A stretch of 64,000 bases of DNA from Maribacter litoralis (GCF_003075045.1 NZ_QCZD01000004.1:62001-126000), one strand, 5' to 3'; shown: positions 28,053 through 38,430, counted from the stretch's first letter. Made by a program: numbers and translations. Notes: generated by a model from the sequence alone, not told the origin.

Positions 28053-28487
28053 ATGAAAAACAATGAACCCATAATCGTTACTCAGCTTTTTAACGCTTCC
28101 ATGGAACAAGTATGGGAAGCATTGACAGATGTGGAACAAATGCAACAATGGTATTTTGAGGCAATTCCCGATTTTAAGCCGGAAGCATCTTTTCAGACCC
28201 GTTTTTTAATAACCAATGAAGGACGAAATTTCACCCACAATTGGCTTATTACGGAAGTGGAATTCCCCACAAAAATTAGTTATCGGTGGACGTTCGACGA
28301 ATACCCGGGCGAGAGTATCTCTACCTTTGAACTTTCTAAAAAAGCACATCAGACACTGCTTACGGTTACCAGTAAAATCATAAAAGATTTCCCGACAGAC
28401 ATCCCCGAATTCAAAAGAGAAAGTGGTGTTTCTGGCTGGGAGTATTTAATTAAAGAAAGCTTAGTCAAATTCTTAGCGACCAGATAG
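28053..28487 (+). CDS. SRPBCC (AHSA1/START-like) domain protein
   Basis: A 144-residue protein with the AHSA1/START helix-grip fold: FNASMEQVWEALTDVEQMQQWYF at the start (split here by the natural N-terminal helix), then beta strands ending in LTVTSKIIKDF and the long C-terminal helix WEYLIKESLVKFL. Such domains bind hydrophobic ligands. It starts 12 bases after the dehydrogenase and closes the putative operon. Its specific role is unknown. Confidence 0.82.
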   Translation: MKNNEPIIVTQLFNASMEQVWEALTDVEQMQQWYFEAIPDFKPEASFQTRFLITNEGRNFTHNWLITEVEFPTKISYRWTFDEYPGESISTFELSKKAHQTLLTVTSKIIKDFPTDIPEFKRESGVSGWEYLIKESLVKFLATR

Positions 28488-28550
28488 TTTTAACATCGTA
28501 CATCCGTCATTAAATTAGTACCTTAGTACAAGGAACAAACTAACTTGAAC

Positions 28551-30098
28551 ATGAAAAAAGTACTACTCATTAGTGCATACTTGTTATGCACCACGTTTAT
28601 GTTTTCCCAAACTACGGAAGACATTGTCAAAGCCATTGAAAAAGAAGGCATTGAAAACTCCCAATTAGAGCAATTGGCATACGAATTAATGGACCTGAAC
28701 GGACCACGATTGGTGGGCACACCAGAAATGAAAAGTGCCCATGACTGGGCGGTCAACACCTACAAAAAATGGGGAATTACTGCCGAGAACCAACAATGGG
28801 GAACGTGGAAAGGATGGCAAAGAGGAATTACCCATGTAGATATGGTTTCGCCTCGTGTAGCATCATTGCACGCTACTCAATTGGCATGGAACCCCGGTAC
28901 TAGCTCAAAAGGGGTTACAGCCTCATTAATTACACTACCAAGTTTTACAGATTCATTGTCATTTGTAAAATGGCTTCCTAATGTAAAAGGAAAAATAGTA
29001 ATGGTGAGTATGTTGCAACCTACGGGAAGACCAGATGAAAACTGGGAAGAATATGCAACAAAAGCCTCCTTCGAAAAAATGAAAACCGAACGCGATTCCT
29101 TAGAGAAAATTTGGAGGCAAAATATTCGAAACACAGGGTACACCAGTAGAAACATCAATGCCGCATTTGAAAAAGCGGGTGCAGTAGGTATTGCTCAATC
29201 GCGATGGTCTGAAGGTTTTGGTGCCAATAAAATTTTCAGTGCCGGTACCGAAAAAATTCCCGCAGTAGATATTTCTTTGGAGGACTACGGAATGTTGTAC
29301 AGAATGGTAGAACACGGTGAGGACACCAAAATAAAAATTGTAGCGGAATCAAAAGACCTAGGTGTTGTGCCAACTTTTAATACCATAGCCACCATACCGG
29401 GAACCGAGTTCCCCGATGAATATGTAATACTTTCTGCCCATTTCGATTCTTGGGATGGCGGCACAGGAGCAACCGATAATGGTACAGGTACCATTACCAT
29501 GCTAGAAGCCGCACGTATTCTGAAAAAAGTATATCCAAACCCAAAAAGAACCATTTTAGTTGGGCATTGGGGAAGCGAAGAACAAGGCTTAAACGGTTCT
29601 AGCTCTTTTGTTGAAGATCATCCAGAAATTGTGGACGGAGTTCAAGCCCTTTTTAACCAAGATAACGGTACGGGTCGCGTTGTGCGTTTGTCGGGACAAG
29701 GGTTTCTTCATGCATACGATTATTTAGGTCGATGGTTAGAAGCTGTACCTGAAACCTATAAAAATGAAATAGAGACTACATTCCCCGGTTCACCTGGTAG
29801 AGGTGGGTCTGACTATGCCTCATTCGTAGCTGCCGGTGCACCTGCATTTTCGCTAAGTTCTCTTAGTTGGGATTATTGGAATTATACATGGCATACCAAT
29901 TTAGATACGTATGACAAAATTGTTTTCGATGATGTACGAAACAATGCCATACTAACTGCAATTCTTACTTACATGGCTTGTGAAGACCCAGAAAAAACAT
30001 CTCGTGAAAAAGCGGTTTTGGGCATCAATCCTAGGTCTGGTAAAAAAGGAGAATGGCCAACACCTAGAAAGCCACAACGAAAAGGTGGTCAAGACTAA
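28551..30098 (+). CDS. Secreted M28 family metallopeptidase
   Basis: A 515-residue exported zinc peptidase. Signal peptide MKKVLLISAYLLCTTFMFSQ. Residues of about 130-260 look like an inserted PA-type domain. The catalytic domain has SAHFDSWDGGTGATDNGTG (His and bridging Asp), WGSEEQGLNGSS (catalytic Glu and ligand Glu), FNQDNGTG (Asp) and YTWHTNLDTYD (His). This is the aminopeptidase/carboxypeptidase Q-like group. The C-terminus is basic and Pro-rich. ATG 28551 is preferred to TTG 28545. It converges on the gene at 30105 with 6 bases between stops. Confidence 0.92.
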   Translation: MKKVLLISAYLLCTTFMFSQTTEDIVKAIEKEGIENSQLEQLAYELMDLNGPRLVGTPEMKSAHDWAVNTYKKWGITAENQQWGTWKGWQRGITHVDMVSPRVASLHATQLAWNPGTSSKGVTASLITLPSFTDSLSFVKWLPNVKGKIVMVSMLQPTGRPDENWEEYATKASFEKMKTERDSLEKIWRQNIRNTGYTSRNINAAFEKAGAVGIAQSRWSEGFGANKIFSAGTEKIPAVDISLEDYGMLYRMVEHGEDTKIKIVAESKDLGVVPTFNTIATIPGTEFPDEYVILSAHFDSWDGGTGATDNGTGTITMLEAARILKKVYPNPKRTILVGHWGSEEQGLNGSSSFVEDHPEIVDGVQALFNQDNGTGRVVRLSGQGFLHAYDYLGRWLEAVPETYKNEIETTFPGSPGRGGSDYASFVAAGAPAFSLSSLSWDYWNYTWHTNLDTYDKIVFDDVRNNAILTAILTYMACEDPEKTSREKAVLGINPRSGKKGEWPTPRKPQRKGGQD

Positions 30099-30104
30099 AT
30101 AAAT

Positions 30105-32693
30105 CTACATTTGATTTTCAAGTTCAAGGCTATCCGCTGCTTGTAATGCTTTTTTAATAGCAGTACTCCACAGTGCATAGGCTTGCTTATTTAAATGCAA
30201 ACCGTCAGAAAGGTATAATTCTGGTATCGGTCTATTATCGGTAGTTATCATTTGTGCAAACACGTTTATGTACTGCGCATTAAGTTCTGAAATAAAATAC
30301 TTGGACAACATTAAATTGGTCTCCATGATCAACGGAATTAAAGCTTCACGCTCTACACTTGGTTTAAGGCTAATCAATGCCAATTCTACCTCTGGATACT
30401 TATTTTTGATCAACTCTACCAATTCCATACATCCTGAAAGTACTTCTTGAGGTGTTTTACCATCATTAAGATCGTTTTCACCTGCATAAAGCACAATTTT
30501 AGACGGATTCGCTTCGGTAAAGATCTCATCGAAGTAATGAATACACCATGCAAAAGTTGACCCTCCAAAACCTAGGTTCACCACATTGAACGGACTAAGA
30601 TCACGTTTCATATTTACCCACAATCGCACTGAAGAACTACCGTAAAAGGCAATTAGATTTTCTTGCGTAGGCAATTTGGAAACCCGTCTTTTAAGTCGTT
30701 TTATCTCATTGCACCAAATAGCAGGTGGATCCTCAAGATTATCGGTTCCTGAGGAGGAGACATTCAATTGTTCTGCCCTCTCAATGGCTTGCTTTACGTA
30801 GCCCGAATACTGTTTTTGATATTGCTCCATAAACGCGAACAAATCCGTATTACTTTTAGAAGGCACCTTATCGCTCAATAAAAAAGGTTCTTTAATAACG
30901 CAGTAATACAAATTTTTGCCAATTCTTTGATCAAAATTGACCATAACTATCGGTACTATATAAGGTTCTGGCTCGGTATGCAAGGCTAATTTAAATGCTC
31001 CCATTTTAAAAGGTCCGGGAGACTCTTCTGTTCTATATGATGTGCCTTCAGGACTTATGATCAAATTATAGTTCTGTTTCAGGTGTTTAGTAGCCTCACT
31101 ATAAAATATGCTACGGGCTTGTTCTTTCTTATTGCTTGTAGTTTGTTCAGACTCCTTTGTATATACATTTATATAACCTAGGTTGTTGTAATAATTTTGG
31201 TGTCCGTATTCTTGCCCCTGCCCTATTCTCACCGTTCTAATACCTGGCTCATCATATTTCTTATAGAGCACCATAGCACTTAAAAAATGGGAATCTAGGG
31301 TAATTTGAAAATTATTGTTTAAAGTATAATGTGGGTCATTTATAAGATGGTTATAAATAAAAACATTCCCGGTATTCTCCGGTAGATTTTCCCAACCTTC
31401 AATAATGTACGGTACGTTTTTAAAGACCTTTGTTGTCAGTTCTGCACAAACCTTTCTGTTCTGTTCTACATCTTCACTGTTCTTTTCTGCAACATTTTCA
31501 TAAATCTGCTGTAGTCCGCTCACAAATTCGTGCTCCTTTTGATCCTCACCCAACAATTCTAAACTTAATGAGGCTATATGCCTTTCTAATGCCGTACCGT
31601 TTTTCAATAATCTTAAAAGAGCATCATAAGCAAGTTGCTTGGTCGTCATACTTTTTAAAAGATGCGGTACTTGGTGCAATGGCGAGGACAATAATAAGCG
31701 TGACTTATTATTTTTGATCAATTGATAAACCGCCTGTAAGCTATGTTTACCCAACAACCCAACATATCTAACAAAAGCTGCATTGAGTTGATTACCCATA
31801 AGCCAGAGTAACCGTTGATAAAATTGACCTTCGAAAGCATCATCTTTCTGGAACAATTTCATTAGATCGCACTCGGGTATAAAATAGGCAGATGTTTTTG
31901 TATTGGTAATTGCAGAACAAATATCTTTCTCCTTCAGTAAACAAGACCATCCGAAAACAAATCCTGAATTTTTAATAGAGCGTTGTTTAATTTCAATGGT
32001 GTTTTCAATTCTTTTAATGGTCACTTCCCCATGAATAAGAATGAACAATCCGTTACTGGAACCATCTTGCACATACAACACCTCATCGGGTTCATACTCG
32101 CGCCGCTCTGCCAAAGCAGCCAATGCCATCAAACTTTTCTCTTCAAAATAATCTAAAAACGGGGAACGCCGCATCAATGAAACGATTTCTTCTTGCTCCG
32201 ATACGGGAGAGATAAAGAATTGACGATCCTCTACGAAAGGTTGAAACCTTACCGGACTCAGCAACTCCGTTTGTTTTAATAATGCGGTACGTAATACATG
32301 ATATAATTTGGCACCAATATTTTTTAATAATACGTTCTGATGCCCTTTTTTCAAGTATGCATCAAGCTCTTTGAACGGAATTTCAAAAAAGGTCGCTTTT
32401 GTAGAAGCTACCGTGGCTTTATAGGTAAAACGTTTAGGTGTATTAAAGCCATTTAAGCCTATAGTTGAAAATGGTTCTGAATTTTGGCAGACCAAAATAT
32501 CGCTCTCTGGGCTATCCAATGAAATATAGTAATTAATACTCCCTTCTATAAGCCACCTAAAGGTGTTTACTTTCTTATGAATGTAACTAATAGCATATCC
32601 CTTTTGGTATGTTTTTATTACTCCGTCAGGAAAATATTCCTTTAGTTTTTCAGTATGTATTTCTTGTCTTAAAAGTCTAGTTTGGTGTGTCAT
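30105..32693 (-). CDS. Four-domain fusion: two cNMP-binding-like domains, PlsC-type acyltransferase, SGNH hydrolase
   Basis: An 862-residue cytoplasmic-looking protein. Residues about 15-130 and 170-290 resemble cyclic-nucleotide-binding (CAP-type) barrels, but neither has the canonical phosphate-binding GE-x-A-L...RxA cassette (second domain reads FGWSCLLKEKDICSAI). A helical linker follows. Residues about 425-620 are a PlsC-like glycerolipid acyltransferase: NHLIND (H449, D453, spacing HxxxD, one shorter than HxxxxD), RTVRIGQ, SPEGTSYR (E549, G550) and IVPIVMVN. Residues 678-850 are an SGNH hydrolase: YGSSSVRLW (Ser near 687), NLGFGGST, YAGENDL (N740) and SDGLHLN (D830, H833). A role in lipid or acyl remodelling is inferred. 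Confidence 0.85.
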   Translation of the reverse strand: MTHQTRLLRQEIHTEKLKEYFPDGVIKTYQKGYAISYIHKKVNTFRWLIEGSINYYISLDSPESDILVCQNSEPFSTIGLNGFNTPKRFTYKATVASTKATFFEIPFKELDAYLKKGHQNVLLKNIGAKLYHVLRTALLKQTELLSPVRFQPFVEDRQFFISPVSEQEEIVSLMRRSPFLDYFEEKSLMALAALAERREYEPDEVLYVQDGSSNGLFILIHGEVTIKRIENTIEIKQRSIKNSGFVFGWSCLLKEKDICSAITNTKTSAYFIPECDLMKLFQKDDAFEGQFYQRLLWLMGNQLNAAFVRYVGLLGKHSLQAVYQLIKNNKSRLLLSSPLHQVPHLLKSMTTKQLAYDALLRLLKNGTALERHIASLSLELLGEDQKEHEFVSGLQQIYENVAEKNSEDVEQNRKVCAELTTKVFKNVPYIIEGWENLPENTGNVFIYNHLINDPHYTLNNNFQITLDSHFLSAMVLYKKYDEPGIRTVRIGQGQEYGHQNYYNNLGYINVYTKESEQTTSNKKEQARSIFYSEATKHLKQNYNLIISPEGTSYRTEESPGPFKMGAFKLALHTEPEPYIVPIVMVNFDQRIGKNLYYCVIKEPFLLSDKVPSKSNTDLFAFMEQYQKQYSGYVKQAIERAEQLNVSSSGTDNLEDPPAIWCNEIKRLKRRVSKLPTQENLIAFYGSSSVRLWVNMKRDLSPFNVVNLGFGGSTFAWCIHYFDEIFTEANPSKIVLYAGENDLNDGKTPQEVLSGCMELVELIKNKYPEVELALISLKPSVEREALIPLIMETNLMLSKYFISELNAQYINVFAQMITTDNRPIPELYLSDGLHLNKQAYALWSTAIKKALQAADSLELENQM

Positions 32694-32895
32694 GCGCCTT
32701 CTAACTTAACTAGATTAAATCGAAAAAAGAAACCCGGCATACATTAAAACCAATTTGTCATTTTAAGAAATTGATATTGGTTAAAACCATAAAATTTACA
32801 CCCTTAAAATTAGAATTACCAAATTTAATTTGCCGGCTATCTTTTTACAAAGGCTTTTGTTATCTTCCCTATTCAACAACAAATTAGACCACACC

Positions 32896-35800
32896 ATGAA
32901 AACCATCAGACTTCTGCTCGTGCTTATTATTATGGCACCGGTAGCCATGCAATCTCAACGTAGAAAAAACAAAATAGCCGAACCCGCCATCACAATAAAA
33001 GACTCGCTTTTCACAGGGTTAAAATGGCGAAATATTGGTCCGTTCAGAGGTGGAAGAAGTGTAGCTTCAACCGGTGTGGTTGGGCAACCCATGGTATACT
33101 ATATGGGAACCGTTGGTGGCGGAATATGGAAAACTACGGATGACGGAATTACTTGGAAGAATATTTCTGACGGATTTTTAAAAACCGCGACAGTTGGTGC
33201 CATTTCTGTATCGGAAAGCAACCCTAATATTGTAATTGCAGGTATGGGCGAACATGCTGCCCGTGGTGTAATGACCTCAATGGGAGACGGTGTATACAAA
33301 TCTACCGATGCTGGAAAAACCTGGAAGCATATGGGTCTTGACAAAACCAGGCATATTTCTGATATCATCATAGACCCAACCAACCCAAATATTATTTTTG
33401 TTTCGGCACAAGGGGCGCAATACGGTGCATCTTCTGAAAGAGGTATCTATAAATCTGTAGATGGTGGCGAATCATGGAAAAACGTACTTTTTGTAGATAC
33501 TAATACCGGAGCATCTGGTCTTACGATGGATATGACCAACCCCACCATTTTATATGCAGCTATGTGGCAACACAGGCGTTTTCCATGGACGATGGAATCT
33601 GGCGGTAAAAACTCGGGCATCTACAAATCTACCGACAGTGGTGAAACATGGCAGCAATTAACCGAGGGCTTACCCAAAGAAATGGGTAAAATAGGTATTT
33701 CTGTATCTAGAGCCAACCCAGAACGTGTTTTCGCAGTAATCGAGGCGGAAGGAGAAAAAGGCGGTGTATACCGTTCTGACGATGCCGGTAAAAAATGGAC
33801 GCTTATCAACAAAGACAGAATAAACATTGCCCGCTCTTGGTATTACATGGAAATTTTTGCTGACACTCAAAATGAAGATATTGTGTATGTGCTTAATGCC
33901 CCGGTAACCAAATCTATAGATGGCGGTAGAACATTTACACCGTTACCTACGCCACATGGTGACAACCACGATTTATGGATTGATCCATTAAACAACCAAC
34001 GCATGGTGAATTCTAACGATGGTGGTTCTAATGTTTCGAATAATGGAGGTAAAAGCTGGAGTACGCAAGAGAATCAAAATACGGCACAGTTCTACAGGGT
34101 AATTACAGATAATTTGGTGCCTTATAATGTCTATGGCGGTCAGCAAGATAATTCTACCGTTGCAATTGCCTCTAGAACAAATGACCGTGGTATAGACTGG
34201 AAAGATTGGTATGCCGTTGCCGGTGGTGAAAGTGCTTTTTTAGCTTTTGACCCAGATAATCCAAAATTAATTTATGGCGGTACCTACCAAGGTAATATTG
34301 ATAAATGGGATGCGGACACCAAAGAATCTAAACCCATAAAGGAATACCCAGAACTGGGTTTAAGTATATCTCCCGAAAATGCAAAGTATCGCTATAATTG
34401 GAATGCCCCCATTATTTCATCGCCACACGATAGAAAAACCATTTACCATGGTGGTAACGTTGTGTTTAAATCTACGGATGAAGGTCAAAGCTGGTCGGTT
34501 ATTAGTCCGGATTTGACCCGAAACGAAAAAGATAAGCACGGACTTGGTGGCAGACCGTTTACCAATGAAGCCGCAGGTGGGGAAATCTACAACACACTTA
34601 CCTATTTAACCGAGTCTCCACATGAAGAAGGCGTAATTTGGTCAGGTAGTGACGATGGGCTGGTACATATATCCAAAGATGGTGGTGAAAATTGGACCAA
34701 TGTTACTCCCCTAGGCGCTAAAGACGGTATCATTAATAGCATTGAAGTATCTCCGCATGATCCTGCCACTGCCTATATAGTATTAATGCGCTACAAATCG
34801 ATGGATTTTGATAACTACATTTACAAGACTACGGACTACGGAGCAACATGGACTAAAATTACTAACGGTATAACGGGCGACAATACCTTTACCCGAGTGG
34901 TTCGTGAAGATAAAAAAGTGAAAGGACTACTTTATGCAGGCACGGAAACAGGCTTGTTTATTTCTTTGGATGATGGTATGCATTGGCAACCTTTACAACT
35001 AAACTTACCCTTGACACCTATTAACGACCTTATCATTCAAGATAATGATTTGGTAGCGGCAACTGCCGGTCGTGCATTCTGGATTTTAGATGATTTAGCA
35101 GCATTGCAAAATGCGACCACACCAAAACAAGCATTAAATGTTTTTAAACCAAAAGACACGTATTTATTTATAGGAGGATATAGCGAAAAGCCCGTATCCG
35201 GACTAGGCAGTAATCCGAAGAGCGGAGTTACTTTTGATTATTACCTAAGTGAAGCGCAAGACAGCACAGAGTTAAAATTAGAAGTACTAAAGGACGGTGA
35301 GGTAATTAGAACCATAACCAACCAAAAAGACAAAAAATTCAGTTCTTGGCCAGGCGGACCATCAAAACCAGCACTTTTAGCTTCAAAAAAAGGATACAAC
35401 CGTTTTACCTGGGATTTTAAAAGAGACCCATTGCCTGCGGTAGATAAGGTTTTTGTACTTGGGGGATTAGATGGTTCTACTGTTGGGCCTGGTGATTATA
35501 AGCTAAGGTTAACTTTAGGCGATCAAACGGCAGAAACCATGGTAACCATTTTACCGCTGCCAAAGGTTAAGGCTAATATGGCAGACTATGAAGAGCAACA
35601 AAATATGTTAAAAACCATAGAGTCTACCGTAGTTGAAATACATAATGCGGTAAATGATATGCAATCGGCAAAATCACAATTAAAACAGTATAGCCAATTA
35701 CTTGAAGATAACTTAAAAGCTGAAGCGCTATTGAAACAGGGCGATTCATTGATCAAACGTATTACCGCTTGGGAAGAGAATCTTATTCAACCCAATCAAA

Positions 35801-36051
35801 AAACCTTTCAAGATGTTATTAATTTTGAAAATAAACTAAATGCTCAATTATTGAATTTGAGAGGATATATAGATGTAACGGAACCCAAGGTTACGGCAGG
35901 CGCCAAAGAAAGATTACGAGATCTATTGGCTACTTGGAACACTTTTAAAACAGAGCATAATACCATTATCAATACTGAAATGAAAGCATATAATACTATG
36001 TTTCAAAGTCTGAACATTCCTGCAATTATATTACCGCAAAAACAAAACTAA
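32896..36051 (+). CDS. Large secreted VPS10/sortilin-like beta-propeller protein
   Basis: A 1051-residue exported protein with signal peptide [21 protein letters not shown]. The body is a multi-blade propeller of BNR/VPS10-type repeats, each with an Asp-box such as [48 protein letters not shown] and TTDYGATW. The last 170 residues form a helical domain. Similar proteins are often labelled glycosyl hydrolase or sialidase, but the Asp-box alone does not show enzyme activity. A binding or scaffold role at the cell surface is equally likely. ATG 32896 is used; an earlier in-frame ATG-less start at 32830 would push the signal peptide inward. Confidence 0.85.
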   Translation: MKTIRLLLVLIIMAPVAMQSQRRKNKIAEPAITIKDSLFTGLKWRNIGPFRGGRSVASTGVVGQPMVYYMGTVGGGIWKTTDDGITWKNISDGFLKTATVGAISVSESNPNIVIAGMGEHAARGVMTSMGDGVYKSTDAGKTWKHMGLDKTRHISDIIIDPTNPNIIFVSAQGAQYGASSERGIYKSVDGGESWKNVLFVDTNTGASGLTMDMTNPTILYAAMWQHRRFPWTMESGGKNSGIYKSTDSGETWQQLTEGLPKEMGKIGISVSRANPERVFAVIEAEGEKGGVYRSDDAGKKWTLINKDRINIARSWYYMEIFADTQNEDIVYVLNAPVTKSIDGGRTFTPLPTPHGDNHDLWIDPLNNQRMVNSNDGGSNVSNNGGKSWSTQENQNTAQFYRVITDNLVPYNVYGGQQDNSTVAIASRTNDRGIDWKDWYAVAGGESAFLAFDPDNPKLIYGGTYQGNIDKWDADTKESKPIKEYPELGLSISPENAKYRYNWNAPIISSPHDRKTIYHGGNVVFKSTDEGQSWSVISPDLTRNEKDKHGLGGRPFTNEAAGGEIYNTLTYLTESPHEEGVIWSGSDDGLVHISKDGGENWTNVTPLGAKDGIINSIEVSPHDPATAYIVLMRYKSMDFDNYIYKTTDYGATWTKITNGITGDNTFTRVVREDKKVKGLLYAGTETGLFISLDDGMHWQPLQLNLPLTPINDLIIQDNDLVAATAGRAFWILDDLAALQNATTPKQALNVFKPKDTYLFIGGYSEKPVSGLGSNPKSGVTFDYYLSEAQDSTELKLEVLKDGEVIRTITNQKDKKFSSWPGGPSKPALLASKKGYNRFTWDFKRDPLPAVDKVFVLGGLDGSTVGPGDYKLRLTLGDQTAETMVTILPLPKVKANMADYEEQQNMLKTIESTVVEIHNAVNDMQSAKSQLKQYSQLLEDNLKAEALLKQGDSLIKRITAWEENLIQPNQKTFQDVINFENKLNAQLLNLRGYIDVTEPKVTAGAKERLRDLLATWNTFKTEHNTIINTEMKAYNTMFQSLNIPAIILPQKQN

Positions 36052-36058
36052 AACGGAG

Positions 36059-36631
36059 TTGGAGAAATTAATACTAGATCAAACTTTTAAAGGACAAAAG
36101 TATACAGAAGACCGGTTACCTAGAGCCGAATATGAGAATTGCACCTTTGTAAGTTGCGATTTTTCTAAAGGATACCTTGACAACCAAACCTTTTTAGAGT
36201 GTGAGTTTATAGATTGTAATTTAAGTAATGCGAATATTGTAAATACGACCTTTAAGGAGGTGAAATTTTCGCATTGCAAACTTATAGGTATTGCTTTTAA
36301 TACCTGTAATACTTTTTTGATGGATTTTTCTTTTTTTGACTGCAATTTAAGTTTCTCCATTTTTACTGATTTAAAGCTAGTGGGTCAAGTCTTCATGTCT
36401 TGCAAAATGGAAGAAGTAGATTTTGGCGATTGTGATTTAAGTAAATCGAAGTTTGATGAGTGTGATTTAGAACGTGCTATTTTCTCAAGAACCAATCTTG
36501 AAAAAGCAGATTTAAGTACCGCATTAAATTTCAGTATAGATCCGGACAATAACACTATGGCAGGAGCCATCTTTTCAAAAGATAATTTATCGGGGTTATT
36601 ACAAAAACACAAATTGAAGATTTTGAAATAA
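36059..36631 (+). CDS. Pentapeptide-repeat protein (Qnr-like architecture)
   Basis: A 190-residue right-handed beta-helix protein made of A(D/N)LXX-type repeats from about residue 25 to 165: for example YENCTFVSCDFSKGYL, CEFIDCNLSNANI and CDLSKSKFDECDL. Two short breaks in the pattern and a C-terminal helix (DNLSGLLQKHKL) resemble Qnr and related gyrase-protecting proteins. That function is possible but unproven. It starts with TTG 7 bases after the propeller gene and is probably co-transcribed. It ends just before a terminator. Confidence 0.82.
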   Translation: MEKLILDQTFKGQKYTEDRLPRAEYENCTFVSCDFSKGYLDNQTFLECEFIDCNLSNANIVNTTFKEVKFSHCKLIGIAFNTCNTFLMDFSFFDCNLSFSIFTDLKLVGQVFMSCKMEEVDFGDCDLSKSKFDECDLERAIFSRTNLEKADLSTALNFSIDPDNNTMAGAIFSKDNLSGLLQKHKLKILK

Positions 36632-36634
36632 AAA

Positions 36635-36675
36635 ATAATACCGACAGAGACTACTCTGCCGGTATTATCTTTTTT
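36635..36675. terminator. Bidirectional intrinsic terminator
   Basis: A 15-bp stem with one mismatch (36635-36649 with 36654-36668), loop ACTA, then CTTTTTT. It sits between the convergent pentapeptide-repeat and sugar dehydrogenase genes. The upstream A-tract lets it work on both strands. Confidence 0.85.
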
Positions 36676-36695
36676 ACAGACCTTGGGTTTTAAAA

Positions 36696-37970
36696 CTATT
36701 CAATCGCAAAAACCCTCCAAATGACACCACCATCATCATCGTTTACTAATAAGGACCCATCTGGAGCAACAGTTACACCAACTGGGCGACCGTAAACTTC
36801 TCCTGCTTCTTCATCTGCAATAAAACCAGTTAAAAAATCAACGGGCTTTTTAGGTTTCCCGTCTTGAAAAGGAACAAATACCACTTTGTACCCGGCAAAT
36901 TCCGCTCGGTTCCATGAACCATGTTGACCAACAAAGGCACCGTTCTTATACTCCTCAGGAAACTGTGAGTCAGTATAAAAAGTAAGCCCTAAAGAAGCTG
37001 TATGACTACCCAATGGAACATCTGGCACAATTGCCATATCTACAAGATTTTGATGTGGGTCATCTTCCCATCTTGGATCATTTATATTTCCATAATAGCT
37101 ATAAGGCCATCCGTACCAACCACCTTTTTTAACGCTGGTAAGGTAATCGGGCACTAGATTATTGCCAATTTTATCACGTTCGTTCACTGCCGTCCATAAC
37201 TCACCTGTAACCGGGTTCCAATCCATTCCCACAGGATTTCGAATACCACTTGCATATATAACTTCATCGGTACCTTCTGTGTTTACTTCTAAAATAGCAG
37301 CACGTCTTTTTTCTTTATCCATACCCTGTTCCCCTACATTACTTGCAGACCCTACAGAGATGTATAATTTATTGCCTTCTTTGTTCGCTATCACATTACG
37401 TGTCCAATGATTATTATAGCCACTAGCAGATAATGCTACAATTTTTTCGCCTTCTCCCTCAAGGGTATTTTGCCCTTCTTCATAGGCGAATCTGTAGAGT
37501 CCGTCTGTATTAGCGATATAAAAGAACCCGTCTAGTACCAACATACCTAAGTTTTGGTTGAGTCCTTCTTTGAACACATGACGTTCATCAACAACACCAT
37601 CCATATCATTATCCCGTAACAACGTAATTCTATCGGCGCTGTTTTTGGTATTAGATTCCGCCACAAAAATATCATTATTAGGTGCCACATATGTCCACCT
37701 TGGGTGCTCTAGGTTTTCTGCAAATTTCATTACTTCAAACCCCTCTGGTGCCTTTGGCAATTTATTTGGTGGCCAAGCAATAATTTTACTGTTTTTAGTA
37801 ACCGATTCAGAAGCATAAGGAGGCACTAATTCTAAAGGTCCAACAGCAGTTTCCACAACTGTAATTCCAGTATTTTTCCATTTCTCTTTTGTATTTTCAG
37901 ATACACTCTTTTTACTGTTACAACCAACGAATAATGTTGTTGAAACAAGTAGATGTAGAATTGTTTTCAT
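36696..37970 (-). CDS. PQQ-dependent sugar dehydrogenase-like lipoprotein (glucose/sorbosone dehydrogenase family)
   Basis: A 424-residue exported beta-propeller protein. The signal ends in lipobox FVGC (Cys17). The propeller core has FEVMKFAENLEHPRW, IYASGIRNPVGMDWNPVTGELW, FVGQHGSWNRAEFAGYKV and GRPVGVTVAPDGSLLVNDD, as in soluble aldose sugar dehydrogenase and L-sorbosone dehydrogenases. It would oxidise a sugar or related alcohol in the periplasm using PQQ. The cofactor is inferred from the family; no PQQ synthesis gene is in the window. Confidence 0.88.
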   Translation of the reverse strand: MKTILHLLVSTTLFVGCNSKKSVSENTKEKWKNTGITVVETAVGPLELVPPYASESVTKNSKIIAWPPNKLPKAPEGFEVMKFAENLEHPRWTYVAPNNDIFVAESNTKNSADRITLLRDNDMDGVVDERHVFKEGLNQNLGMLVLDGFFYIANTDGLYRFAYEEGQNTLEGEGEKIVALSASGYNNHWTRNVIANKEGNKLYISVGSASNVGEQGMDKEKRRAAILEVNTEGTDEVIYASGIRNPVGMDWNPVTGELWTAVNERDKIGNNLVPDYLTSVKKGGWYGWPYSYYGNINDPRWEDDPHQNLVDMAIVPDVPLGSHTASLGLTFYTDSQFPEEYKNGAFVGQHGSWNRAEFAGYKVVFVPFQDGKPKKPVDFLTGFIADEEAGEVYGRPVGVTVAPDGSLLVNDDDGGVIWRVFAIE

Positions 37971-37986
37971 AATAAGGGTTTGCTCT

Positions 37987-37994
37987 CAAAATTA
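37987..37994 (-). promoter_or_regulatory. -7 promoter element for the sugar dehydrogenase gene
   Basis: TAATTTTG on the minus strand fits TAnnTTTG and ends 16 bases before the ATG at 37970. The -33 region is weak. Confidence 0.4.
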
Positions 37995-38157
37995 TAGCAA
38001 CGGAGCGAAAAATTAAATCATAAATACCTGTTTATAAATACTTTAACAGATAACCATGAAAATTCTGAAAAACCCCTATTTATACAATGTAAACAGATAA
38101 AATTCAACTTTTTCAGGTCAACATCATCAGGTTTAAATCAGTATAAAATTAGGTTGA

Positions 38158-38188
38158 TTTGAAGCTAAAATTTAAATAAGTACCTTTC
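38158..38188 (+). promoter_or_regulatory. Promoter of the 38.2-40.3 kb gene run
   Basis: TTTG at 38158-38161, exactly 19 bases, then TACCTTTC at 38181-38188. This is one base from the Bacteroidota consensus and has ideal spacing. It lies about 15 bases before the first ATG of the run of small genes. Confidence 0.65.
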
Positions 38189-38205
38189 TACATCAATACT
38201 AAATG

Positions 38206-38424
38206 ATGAATAAAGAAATAAAAGCAAAAATCATTAAGGTTTGTGATACTAAAATTGCGGCAAAAGGTGAAAACGTAGGGGTATCTTTCTATGCATTTTT
38301 TAAAAATAAGAATGACAATCCTGAGCTTTTAATGGAAGTAGCCCAATGGTGGATTTTAGAAAACAAATTGGACCATTTTGAAAAAGCGGTAAAAATTAAG
38401 GAAATGGTAAAATCGTTAAGCTAA
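38206..38424 (+). CDS. Small conserved-looking cytoplasmic protein, unknown
   Basis: A 72-residue protein, predicted helical and basic, with the segment ELLMEVAQWWILENKLDHFEK. No signal, membrane segment or cysteine pair. I do not recognise it. Two adjacent ATGs (38203, 38206) are available. A well-formed promoter just upstream and a 6-base gap to the next gene support it being real. Confidence 0.68.
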   Translation: MNKEIKAKIIKVCDTKIAAKGENVGVSFYAFFKNKNDNPELLMEVAQWWILENKLDHFEKAVKIKEMVKSLS

Positions 38425-38430
38425 AAAATA

